A stretch of DNA of 64,000 nucleotides from NCBI GenBank assembly GCA_964247055.1, contig OZ176056.1, forward strand, positions 1,612,001 to 1,676,000, read 5' to 3'. Origin of the DNA: Paragordius varius (Eukaryota; Nematomorpha). The translations under genes were made by a program, and so were the position numbers. Each line of letters opens with the position of its first letter. Positions within the stretch are counted from its first letter, which is position 1. Of this stretch, positions 48,278-59,800 are shown one piece after another. The notes below the pieces were generated by a model. That model saw only the letters and a list, made by a program, of their open reading frames with translations. It did no database searches and was not told the origin of the DNA.

Positions 48278-51277
48278 ATGATTTATATTTTGTGCGCTAT
48301 ACTTTTTATAAATATTCATCATACTATTGTTAATCAAATACTCCCATCCGAACAATCCAATGATAATAAATATAATGAAATTTCGTTAATACCATTAAAT
48401 CAAACTGGAACGTCTCTTCCAAATAAACAACTAAATAAAACAATTTGGACTACAGGTAATTAAGTTGTATTTAATTTGATGAAATTTTTAAGGTTTTATT
48501 TATAAACCATTTTTAAAATACATTCTTTTCATTCATGCCTAAAAAAACAACTTTTAAACGCATTTTTACAATCAATTTAACACTTCGATTCAAATTGGGG
48601 TATCTAAATACCCCAGACTAAATTTGAGTTAGGATTTTTAAAAAACTACTGAAGGAAACGGTTCCAATTTAAATTTATGCTTCTATCCTGATAAATATTA
48701 TATAAATATGCCAAAATATCTTGATAAAATTTTGTTTGAAAAAAAAAGCTCCATCTCAAACTACTTCGACGCCATTTTTATTTTACAAAATTTTTGCAAA
48801 ATATCGTCTTTATTTAATTTTAAGGGTAAAAATAAAGCTAATTTTTTATATAAATTACATCTAACATTGATAGAAATAGAGAAGCGGTTTAGTTTGTATA
48901 AATTTTCAATTTTACAATTTGACACATGTCACGTTGATGAAATTTTTACCTTTCGCTTTTAGCATAAAATAAGTAATATCAAGTATTTTTGAATAAAATT
49001 TTTTATATATTTCGGTTTATTAATGTTGGATAAGTGCAAAATTTTGCCATGGTTTCGATTCCTTTTATATTTTTTAAAGAATTTAATTTTAAACAGGCCT
49101 GGGGTATCCAACCATCCCAATTTGAATCGAAGGACTAAAATGAGTGTGTTGTATCCAAGTGTTAAAGAGATGCATTTGATTTAACAAAAGTTGTCATTGA
49201 TTGAAAAAGTGTTGTTAATAAAAAATGGTATAATTTTTAAAATGAACTATAAAATAGGCTTAGTTTAACAATTATCATCAAACCGTAATATAAGCTAAAT
49301 GTAAGGTTAATAATACCATACCTAGTTTTTATATATTTCAGCTGATATTTTATTAAATTTGATAATTCTTAAAAATCTAATCTTACGGGTTATTTTCATG
49401 ATAATTGCAAAATCGACTTAAGTCATTGGTATCAAACCGTGGCTTTTTTTGTTGAATACCACCGGCTTAAGCAATGTCGGAATTTAAAAATAAGACCGTT
49501 TCGTTTATAAATGATTAAATTAGTTTTTTTCATAAACACCATTTTTAAGGACCAATATGGCCCAAAATCTAATTAAATACTGCGCCCAAAATCTAATTAA
49601 CACTTCGATTCAAATTGGGGTATCTAAATACCCCAGACTAAATTTAAATTAATATTTTTAAAAAACTACTGAAGGAAACGGTCCCAATTTAAATTTATGC
49701 TTCTATCCTGATAAATAGTATATAAATATGCCAAAAAATCTTGATAAAATTTTGTTTTGAAAAAAAGCTCCATCTCAAACGACTCGACGCCATTTTTATT
49801 TTACAAAATTTTTGCAAAATATCGTCTATATTTAATTTTAAGGGTTAAACTAAAGCTAATTTTTTATATAAATTACATCTAACATTGATAGAAATAGGAA
49901 AAGAAGTTTAGTTTGTATAATTTTTCAATTTTACAATTTGACACATGTCACGTTGACGAAATTTTTACCTTTTGGTTTTAGCTTAAAATAAGTAATATCA
50001 AGTATTTTTGAATAAAATTTTTTATATATTTCGGTTTATTAATGTTATATAAGTGCAAAATTTTGCCATGGTTTCAATTCCTTCAATACTTTTTAAAGAA
50101 TTTGATTTTAAACAGGCCTGGGGTATCCAACTACCCCAATTTGAATCGAAGGACTAAAATGAGTGTGTTGTATCCAAGTGTTGCGAAAATCAAAAATAGT
50201 TATATTTTAATTTACCACAAAAAAATCGTAATAAAACTTATTTTGACGTTAGAAAACTGTTTTAAACCAAATTATTCAGAACGGAGATTTCTGGAATGTG
50301 AACAATGTGTTTGCCTTATGAATCCACAAACGTATAAATATCAATACCGATGCAACATGTATAATTTTTTAGTCCTTTTATATTTAACAGCAAAAAATGA
50401 AATTATTCGGAGAAAACCTAAAAAAAATTACTACATATATTATTTTCTAAAGACTGTTGTATTTTTAAACTTAGTTTTTTAGAAATAATTGATGTAGTAA
50501 ACTACAGAGAGAAATTGAAAATTGTAATTATAAGGCCAAAATGTAAAAATATAAAGACATTTTTTTCTTCTAAAAGACTATGATACTTGTTCAAACCTTA
50601 AACTTTTCTATATAAGCTATTTAGTTACAATCGTAAATTATAGATTAGATTGTGTTAATGATATATATATATCTATTTTACACTTTGCCATTTTAAATGA
50701 TTTATATTTAAATAAATCTAAATTTAAAAAGTATGGTTGTTTTTTAGTAAAAAATATTTCTCTTTATATTTTTACGTTTTGTCCGTATAATTTTGATTTT
50801 CAATACGCAACAAACTTGCCTCTTAAATGCCCGTCAATATAACCCGATAGTGATAAAATTTGATACATTTAAAAATTATCCCTTTTTACATATTAATTTT
50901 TAAAAATAATTACATCCATATTTTAAAACTTTTTTACAGTTATAAAATCTATTATTGTATTTGGCTGCTGATTATTATTGTTTCAAAATGCTGTTTTTGG
51001 TAAGATGAAACTTAAATTTATAACTCAAAGTTAGAATTTATGTTGAAAAATGCATATTTTATAAGAATATAATAATTAATTTTTTGTGCGATGTCTCATT
51101 ATTTAGGGGGTGCGATGCATATGTCATTTCAAAGAAATAAAAAAATTAATAGAGATAATATTGTATAAATTATAATTTTAATTTGTTAGATGTAATCCAA
51201 TAGATTGCAATTGCACCATAACACAAAACATCCTTCAAACCTTCCCGGAATGCTGTAAAAAATGTTCTTGTGTATAA
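48278..51277 (+). CDS. Secreted single von Willebrand factor C-type domain protein
   Basis: Three exons: 48278-48455, 50253-50358 and 51190-51277 (phases 1 and 2; 178+106+88 nt = 124 codons), giving 123 residues. Signal peptide at the start (MIYILCAILFINIHHTIV), then an Asn/Ser-rich spacer, then one Cys-rich domain: ENCF...FLECEQCVC...YQYRCNICNPIDCNC...FPECCKKCSCV-stop. The C-x2-C-x-C and C-C-x2-C-x-C signatures are those of VWC domains. Single-VWC secreted proteins in invertebrates are often linked to stress, immunity or extracellular matrix binding, but the role here is not known. Intron 1 (1.8 kb) carries two MITE copies; intron 2 carries another MITE. Exon joins keep frame and the Cys pattern. 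Confidence 0.78.
48581..49161 (+). mobile_element. TTAA-flanked MITE, full copy
   Basis: CACTTCGATTCAAATTGGGG to GTATCCAAGTG with TTAA at 48577-48580 and 49162-49165. 581 bp, very similar to the copy at 49601. In intron 1 of the VWC gene. The open frame at 48708-48962 lies inside it and is shared by other copies only in part. Confidence 0.85.
49601..50180 (+). mobile_element. TTAA-flanked MITE, second copy in the same intron
   Basis: CACTTCGATTCAAATTGGGG to GTATCCAAGTG, 580 bp, TTAA at 49597-49600 but TTGC on the right, so that flank has changed. Same orientation as the copy 440 bp upstream. Differs from it at scattered positions, so the pair is not an assembly echo. Confidence 0.85.
50505..50805. 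mobile_element. CAGTAAAAATTG-family MITE in intron 2 of the VWC gene
   Basis: Left ATTATAAGGCCAAAATGTAAA and AAAGACATTTTTTTC; right AGTATGGTTGTTTTTTAG, TTTTACGTTTTGTCCGTATAA. Outer ends diverged. Confidence 0.65.
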
Positions 51278-52160
51278 ATTTTAATCAAACTGTTATAAAA
51301 TAAAATAGAAAATTTAATATATTGTTCTCATTAATTTTATAAATGAATATATACATAAATAAATGCAAATAATTTACAAAATTTTGAATAAATTTCATTT
51401 TGTTGATCATCAATTGTGAAACAGTAAAATTGAAATTAAAAACAAAATGTATTAATGTAAAGATAAATACTTTTTTTTAAGGAAATTATATAATTTTAAA
51501 TCTCTTTTCCATACTAATCTATTTGATTAACATTTTATATATAATTAAGTTTTATAACAATTTACATCTTTGTTCCTTATTTCGACAAATAAATTTAAAA
51601 AATTTTGTTTGGTTAGGTTTGAAATAATATTTGTCTTGTTTTTACGTCATTTCTGCATATAATTTAAATTTTTACTAAAATATAAATTATAGTAAGAAAA
51701 AAATTGTTGTTTTAAAGCATATTTATAATAAAATGTGAAATATTTGAGCTATTTTGAATTACTTTTACAAAAAAAAATGATCAAGATTTGATATAGGAAT
51801 GGTGAGGAAAATTATAAAAGACTAGGCAAGATATCAATAAAATAAGGAATGAACAAATATAGATTCTTGGTGCAGTTTTTAACAAAGTTAATTTGCAGTT
51901 GACGGAATCGAGGAAGCGCTTTAAACCATATTTCTAATAAATCATATAAAGGTATAAATATATGAAGTTTAAAATCTATTTTTGAAAAATTAAAAATAAA
52001 CATAAATAAGTTTATGATATATTTATTCGAAATTTGACTGATCCCAAATATTCATAACTACACCAAATTCTCACAAAAGTTAAAATCAAGACTTTTCTGC
52101 CATTTTTATGTACAATCCTGAAAATAAAACCTTTTTTTCGTCATAAATTAAAAAATAAAT
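51278..52160. other. Intergenic between VWC gene and FKBP8 (convergent)
   Basis: Includes a CAGTAAAAATTG-family MITE at 51430-51680 (CAGTAAAATTGAAATTAAAAA left; CATATAATTTAAATTTTTACT right). The minus-strand frame 51812-52003 has no motif. Otherwise nothing recognised. Confidence 0.55.
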
Positions 52161-55100
52161 TTATACCAAAGAATGAATTTGAGTTGGGGACATTTGCGAC
52201 ACGCCCGTTTTATTTTTTCCATTTATTACGACAGATTCATTTTTTTCATAATTTGTTTCAAATTTACCATTATTTTCCGTGTTAAGCAAATTATTATTAA
52301 TTGGTTTTGCCAGGTCTTGGCACATGTTCCGATACAATTTTTTACAATCATTTAATTCTTCGGAATACAGAGCACTTAAACGATTTCTTTCAGAAGCGAA
52401 AAACTAAATAAACGTGTATAGATTAGTATAAAAACAGTCATACAATTGATTTTTTATTCCTAAATAACTCTTAAATGATTAAACTGTTAAATAGATTGTT
52501 TGAATGTTTGATATCGATTTTTTATACCAACCCAAAATAGGTTTAATTTTAAAAACTCAAGGCTTAAAATATATGTTTTTTTAGAAAATATCAGATTTAG
52601 TCGAATTTTAGCATAATAAAATCATTTTTAACTGTAAAAATAAATTTTTACAGTATAATATTAAAAAATTCATGATAATATTACTTTAATATAATCGGTT
52701 GATGAATTTTCATTTGAACTCAAACCGTTTTCATTAGTTAAACATTTCTCTATCACTTCCAAAGCCTGTTCAATTTGATTCAAACCTTCATATGCCTGAA
52801 AAAGGTAAAATATATGGTTTTTAATCATAAAATTATATTAAATTTCAAGATATAAATAATTTAATAAAGGAACTAAAATTAAATTTTTTAATATTTTGTT
52901 AATAAACTAAAAAATATATCATTTTTACAAAAAAAGAATTTAAAAATAATAAGATTCCATATGCTACCTTTATTTGACGCCAGAGAGCTTTAAGGTCCCA
53001 GGGATCACAAATAAACACATTAGAGAGTGATTTAAGACACGCATTGTAAGCCTTTACCTAAAACGTTTTAATAAAATTAATTAAAATTTATAAAGACAAA
53101 ACAAAAGACTTAAAATTTTATAGATATTTTTGATTAGATAATTGTTGGAAAATATATAATTGAGTTTATTTGATTAAAAAAATTTGTCTTTAATTTTTCA
53201 TTTTGTCCTAATAATATTAATTTTTAAGGTAAATTGAAAAAATAAAAAAAGTAATACTTTTAACTGACATTCGGCAATATTGTTGTGAAGTTCACAATAT
53301 AGTTTTTGATACGCTTTATTGAGTTTCTCCTGTGTAAAATATAAAGTAATATATTTAAAAATTTTAAAATTTTACAATATATTTATCATAATTTATTTAA
53401 AATAACTATGAAAAATACGGAATGCATGTGCTTTTATATTTTAAATAAAATATATCAATTTAATTAAAGTATGAACATAAATTAAAAAATTAATAAAAAC
53501 CAAAAAAAAATCTATAAATTATAATTTTTACAGCGCTTAAATATCAAAAAACAAATTTTCTGAATTCTTAGGATAATTTAACATCAAAGTCATTTATATG
53601 ACAAAACAAAAGTTATTTAAAAAAACAGGTAAAATCAATATATTTTATAATTAAAACAAATCCCAAAAAGCTGAGTAGATTTCCCAATTCCTGTTGCTAA
53701 AACCTGAAAATATGCGGACAAGACATTATAAAATATAAAGAAACTTTTTTTCTAAAATACAACTCCATACTTTTTAAAACCATGATGTTTCCCATATAAG
53801 TCATTTAGTGTTACAATTATGTAAATACAGAATTGATTGTGTTAGTATTATATATCACTATTTCACACTTTTCCATTTAAAACAATGAGTTATATTGATA
53901 TAAATCTAGATATAAAAAGTATGGTTGTCTTTATGAAAAAAATATTTGTCTTTATATATTTACATTTTGTCCGTGCAATTTCAGTTTTTACTGTAATTCT
54001 TATAGTTAATTATTTCAAATTAATACTAAAAGATATAAAACTTTATCAAACTGTTTTTGTTGAGTTAATTCTTTACTGTTTTCAACCAGCATCACTTCAT
54101 CAGTTTGTAATTGGTCTAATGCAAAGGCTAGGATATCTAAACCCCTTAATATTTTAACAAAAATTTAGTTAACAATAAAATAAATTTTTATTAGTATTTT
54201 TTTTTAAAAAAAATCATAAATTTAGGTATATTAAAAAAAATTAATACTTGGAATAACAATCAATTGCATAGGTATAATCGCCACGTTTAAACCAGAAATT
54301 ACCGCGTTCTTTCTTAGATTTGCTAAATGTAATATAATAAATTTATAAATACAAGAAAAAAACTATAATAATTTTCAATCCTTAATAAGGTCTTTCAAGG
54401 CTAATTTATTGCTAATATAATAATAAAATCTTAATCAATTAAACAGAAACTAAAGATTTTAAAATAATTAATATCAAACCGCTTATGGGAGACATAGGTT
54501 AAGAATTGAAATCATACAGACAAACGTAAAAATTTAAAGACATTTTTTTTTTAAAAAAAGACGAAATTTTTTTAAATAAAACTCCTTGTTTTAAACAACA
54601 AAGTGAAAAAAAAAATGATATTGGTAACACAATATATTACATATTTTACATTTGTTATAACATGATTTTAATAAGATAAATTAAGGTTTAAAAAAGTATG
54701 GTTGTCTTTCGAAAAAAAAATTATCTTTATATTTTTAAGTTTTGTCCGTATAATTTGCATGCACATTATATCCTAATTATTTTTTTTGAAAAAAATCTTT
54801 TACTAAAAAAATACGTTTAATATAATCATAAAAATTTTTTTTGTATAAATTATAGATATCGTTTAAAAATGTTTTTATTCATTCAAAACATTTGTAATTA
54901 TGATTTTTAGCATGCCAACAAACAGAATTGGTGATTAAATTTTTCTGTTTAGCTATTGGTAAAAAAATTATAAAAAATATAAAGTTATAAATAAGTTATT
55001 AAGCGATTTAATAACCGGCTTCAGTATTATGATGTAATTTTTGTAAATTACTTAAAATTACTAATTTAAACGAATTTTAACATCGAATACATCAAAAAAG

Positions 55101-56769
55101 AACAATTTCAATGTTAATTATTATTGGATCAACCAAATGGTCTCAATATTAAAGAAGAGATTGAGACATTTTTTTATCGAAAACGAAACACAATTGAAAT
55201 CCATATTAACTTATCATTGTTATTATTTAATATTCTAGAGGGTTCGTTAATTAAAAAAAAGAACATTTGCATTGCTTTTAAATATTAAATGATTTCCAAA
55301 ATTTTAGTATTTTAATATTGCGCTATAATATTATTAGATCTAAATTCTTATATTATTAAAAATAATTAATTAGTATATCTGTTTCGATTATAAATTAATT
55401 TCAGATGTAAAATATTCTAAAAGATGTTTGAAATTATTATTGTTTAAAAAACCAAAATTACAAAGTTTTACCTGTAATCAAGGATTTCAGAACAAGAAAG
55501 ATCAGCATAATTAAGAGGTGGTTTAATATCATTCAAAGTTATTACATAACGCATATTTGCATCGGGTGGTATATTATGAGATGGTCTAATGTAACATTAT
55601 ATTTTTATGCATATATATATAAAAAGTATGTCAGATTTTGAGATAAATTATCGAGCCTTTTTTAGTAATTTTAAGCTTTCAGGATTTAAAAAAAAGATAT
55701 AGATTAGTGAAATTCGCTTAAAAATTTTTAGTTTTGACCTTAACATGCAATAAAATTTCCAATTTGAAACATCTATAATATTGTACCTAAAAAGTAAAAA
55801 ATAAACCAAAAAAATCAAAAAAAATTATAATTTAATTACATGAAATTTAAATTAATACTTACTTTCCAAATTTGTCATAAGCAAATCTTGATTCGACCAA
55901 AAACTCGCTTTTTTCATGTAGACCCATAAGTTTAACCCCAATGTCAAATACTAAATAACAAAAAAAACTATTCACAATTAAAAACCATGTTTGAAAGATT
56001 TTAAATCCACCCTTAAATATTTCAACATCTCAAAAACATTTATTACCTTTAATTATTTTTTTTCTGAAAACATTTTAGCGCATAAAAATTTTTAGTTTGA
56101 AAATCACTAAAAATAAACAATTAAGCCTTAATTCACCTTCAAGTTTAGGCATTTTATATTCGTCCTCAAAATATTTTAAAATCATATTAGGGGTAAAAAT
56201 CTCGATATTGAATACGAGCCTAGATTAATATGTGTTCCGTTTTTTCTATGATAATATGTAATTGATGCTGAATAACTTGTTTGGCCGATTTAGGTTAAAT
56301 TGATTTATTATTTGGATATCATAAGATTTATATTAAATTTAAGAGATTACCAATTAAAGTAAAAAACTATAAAAATTAATGAAGTATGCCCAATCTTAGG
56401 GAATTTATTGTTCGAGTTAAAATTGGAAGCTTTTAGTTTTTAACATAGCACATTAAATTAAAAATATAAAACTAGTATTATACACGGTATTATTTCATTG
56501 TCTCCTATCGTATAAGTAACATTTTTGGTTTCAACAAATTTGAGATTATCGAAATTATTAGTATGGTTGAGAGGTGAAGTATTAATATATTCTTCATATG
56601 TTATGTTAATTATATTTTGGTCCTCTGGTTTAATATCGGTACCCGCTTTAAGAACCTAACACTATAGATTTGAATAAACCTTTTTCATAAACGAGCCATT
56701 TCCTAAAATATCCTGATATTCAGGTTCTTGATCTTCATCAACAGGCTTCAAAGTATCTGAATTTGTCAT
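52161..56769 (-). CDS. FKBP8: FKBP8-like co-chaperone with TPR repeats, lacking a membrane anchor
   Basis: FKBP8 (FKBP38) is a non-canonical FK506-binding co-chaperone that binds Hsp90 and Bcl-2 family members at mitochondria. Ten exons (minus): 56769-56680, 56655-56484, 55950-55863, 55585-55472, 54322-54248, 54144-54042, 53329-53258, 53057-52968, 52795-52685 and 52403-52161; 385 residues, all junctions in phase. Visible: DILGNGSFMKKVL (as human DVLGNGLLRKK), a degenerate FKBP fold with VTYTIGDNEI, KLMGLHEKSEFLV and PPDANMRYVITL, then TPR helices (KKERGNFWFKRGDYTYAIDC, HNNIAECQLK, CDPWDLKALW, AYEGLNQIEQALEVIEKC). The protein ends ...SPTQIHSLV without the C-terminal transmembrane anchor of human FKBP8. 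Some acceptors (54145, 55951) were chosen by phase. Two introns hold MITEs. Confidence 0.88.
53700..53998. mobile_element. CAGTAAAAATTG-family MITE next to FKBP8 exon 6
   Basis: Right end intact (TTTTGTCCGTGCAATTTCAG, TTTTTACTG then TA), left end eroded (GCGGACAAGACATTATAAAA). It ends 44 bp from the splice donor of exon 6 (54042). The 53885-54157 plus-strand frame is MITE plus antisense exon. Confidence 0.7.
54505..54765. mobile_element. CAGTAAAAATTG-family MITE in FKBP8 intron 4
   Basis: Left ATTGAAATCATACAGACAAA, right AAAAGTATGGTTGTCTTTCG and TTTTGTCCGTATAATTTG. Outermost bases lost. Confidence 0.7.
56656..56679 (-). other. 24-bp ultrashort intron 1 of FKBP8-like gene
   Basis: GTTTATTCAAATC...GTGTTAG between NGSFMKK and VLKAG. 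Read through, it gives in-frame TAG twice. Removal restores the conserved LGNG-x3-KK-x-L spacing. It is the shortest intron seen in the window. Confidence 0.82.
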
Positions 56770-56872
56770 CTTAGACGCATGTATTCATAAAACCATACAT
56801 GCTTTTTCGTTATATGACTCACTCATGAAAATATAAATACAAAATTTTTCGGTCGTATTTAATCACATAATA
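56770..56872. promoter_or_regulatory. 103-bp head-to-head interval between FKBP8 and CHMP2A start codons
   Basis: The two ATGs diverge across 103 bp, so a shared bidirectional promoter is likely. It contains an inverted pair GCATGTAT (56777-56784) and ATACATGC (56795-56802) and an AP-1-like TGACTCA at 56815-56821. No TATA box can be assigned in such AT-rich DNA. Function of these motifs is inference. Confidence 0.55.
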
Positions 56873-59800
56873 ATGGGTATTTATATTTATGATTGTTAAT
56901 ATGTAGATTTTTTATTCGGCAAAAAAGTTACACCGGAGGAAATGCTTCGAAAAAATCAGAGAGCTTTAAATAAAGCTATGCGTGATTTAGATAGGGAACG
57001 AAATCGTATGGAGCAACAAGAAAAGAAAGTCATAGCCGATATTAAACGCCAAGCTAAAGATGGCCAATTAGTATATATTAATTACTTTTTACGAAAATAA
57101 TTTTGCCAAATTAATTTTGATTATCGCTCGGTTTTATATTTTCTTTATGGTTTTATCAACATTGTAAATACTATAATACTAACTTAAATTTTAATTTTAT
57201 TGATTAGATTACGATTAATTAAAAGCTAATGATTCTGGTCATGCTAAATTAACCTCATATGCTTTAAAACTCAAAAATATAACAGGAACTTATTCGAAAA
57301 AACGGCTCTTATTTAATTTTTTGTCAAAAATATTTCTTTTTTTAAATTAAATTTGAATCAAAAAAATCTTAATTTTTTAATTATTTACTCTTTGTTCTTT
57401 ATTTTTAATATTTATTAAATTTTTTTAGTTTATATTCTAAAGTTTTTCATTACTTTTAGGATGCGGTGAAAGTTATGGCTCGAGACTTGGTTCGAACCCG
57501 GAGATACGTTAAAAAATTTATACTTATGAAAGCAAACATTCAAGCCGTTAGCCTTAAAATCCAATCTATGCGCTCACAAAATGCCATGTCTGACGCTATG
57601 CGTGGCGTTACACGCGCCATGCAAAGCATGAATCGACAAGTAATGATAATTACAATGATAAACTTCTTTGTCAAAGAGTCGTAGTTGATTATAGCGTAAA
57701 GCCAATAATTTTTTAAAGATAGGAGGATTGTAGGGTAGAAAAAGGAATTAGGCTTAAAAGTCGGAAAATAGGTTTTATATAGATGAGCTTTAATACAAAA
57801 ATAAAACTAAAGTTTTTTATTATAACATATCGTTTTGGTTTGCAAATTTAGGAATAGCTAACTAGTTGATACTTGGTTTAATTATTTAAGGAAAAGTCTC
57901 TATTCGTGAATTAGATTTAAACAGAAAATAGTTTATACATGCTAAAAATTGTACATTATCTGCTTTATTTTTTCGTTAGCTCAAACTGCCCCAAATCCAA
58001 CACATAATGAATGAGTTTGAAAAGCAAACGGAAATCATGGACATGAAGGAAGAAATGATGTCTGATGCCATTGACGATGCCATGGGCGCTGAAGATGATG
58101 AAGCTGAGAGGTAATTGTGTTTTTATTGGAGAAATTGAATATTACAAAGTTATAAAAATAAACAGAAAACATAATTCATACTTTTTTAGATCTTAACTTT
58201 TCCTTATTACAAATTTTTATTTGTCATTATTGTAAAACACAGAATTGGTGGAACCAATTTATACAATTTTATACTTTGAATTTAAAATTATGACATTCGT
58301 AAAAAATAAAGTTTAAAAGTACAGCGAAAAAAAATATTTGTCTTTTAAGTTTAGTTCTATAATATCTTATAGCTCGTTTAATAATAGGGGCTTTAATAAA
58401 ACTCAAAATTGGTACTGAGAAAAATTTTGAAATCAGGTTCCCTGTATTTTGCCTTAAATATTAATTAATTAAAATAATACATATAAACTAAACGCCAAAT
58501 ATTTTTTTTAAAAAAAACGACCATTTCAACCTTGATTTTTTGCATATCATTTTCATTTTGGGCTGCAAAACAAAAAATAGAGTATTATTTGGTAACTTAT
58601 TATCTTAAACATATTACGATTATTATAAAATATTTAAAAATAAAGGTTAAAAAAATATGGCTTTTTAGAAAGCAATATATGCCATATACTTTAAATACTG
58701 GGTTTTAAATTAAAAATTAAGTATAAATTTGTCACTAAAATATAATCAAATTTTTATGGTTAACGAAAAAATTAAACCACATCGAATGTAATTAAAAATA
58801 TTTTCCGCTTAGACTAGCTTTGATGTTAATTTATAAACGAAAATCCAATAATTACTTGAAAAAATGGAATTTGGGTTTAAATATTTTAACTTATTTGAAA
58901 CATAAGAAAATTAATTTGAAATGTCATTAATGTTTAAGATGAAACTAATCAAGCTAAATAATTAGATTTGTATTATTGCATTATAAAATTGAGACGCTGT
59001 AACTCGAATTTTAAAAATCCAATATAACAGTAATGGTAGTTTACAGGTTTTTAATTTCGATTCAGGGTAATTATTATTATAAAAAGGTCAATCGTAACAG
59101 GTCGGTTTTTAACAATTTAAATAATGACATATTTAAAAAGTTGCTTTAATCAGTTTTGCTGGTGAATATTAGCTAAAGATTGGTAGGTTTTTATCTGTAA
59201 TGTTTTATAATTTATATTTTTTACCCTTAAACACTTCACATTTTCCCTTGAACATTTCAAATTCAAGTTATGTGTATTTGGGCTAAAAAATTATATTATA
59301 AAGATTTATTTTTTTAGTTTTTTATTTCGTTACTCTATTTTGTTAATTCATTTTAAAAATACCAAAAATTCAAATAAATTTTTTTTCAGGTGATAAAAAC
59401 ATTTATGACACTTAAAATATCTATATTTAACGTTATTTTAATAATTTAAAATAGTGACAATAGTAATAAAATAACAAAATATATTAAAAACGAAACAAAT
59501 ATTAAATTTCAAATATGAGATAATTCTAGAAAATTATTTTTTAATGACAATTTTAATGATTAAGGTAAATTTTGAATGTGTAAGGCTAAATTTGATATGT
59601 TCGCGGAAATTTGAAATTGAAATAGTAAAATAAAATAAAACTTTTTATACATTTCTAGTAACGCCGTCGTATCCCAAATACTTGATGAATTGGGGATTGA
59701 AATGTCAGAAAAATTATCAGGTATTATTTTATATATTTCTTATAATTAAATTGTTATTAAGATAAATTTACAACTTTTTTTGTATCTGAAAGCATGTAAA

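Noticed and set aside
48708-48962. 84-codon frame inside the TTAA MITE
   Set aside because: The element is non-autonomous; the frame is not maintained across its copies and has no transposase motif.
50042-50482. 146-codon plus frame as an intronless gene
   Set aside because: Only 50253-50358 fits the VWC Cys pattern; the rest is MITE end and intron.
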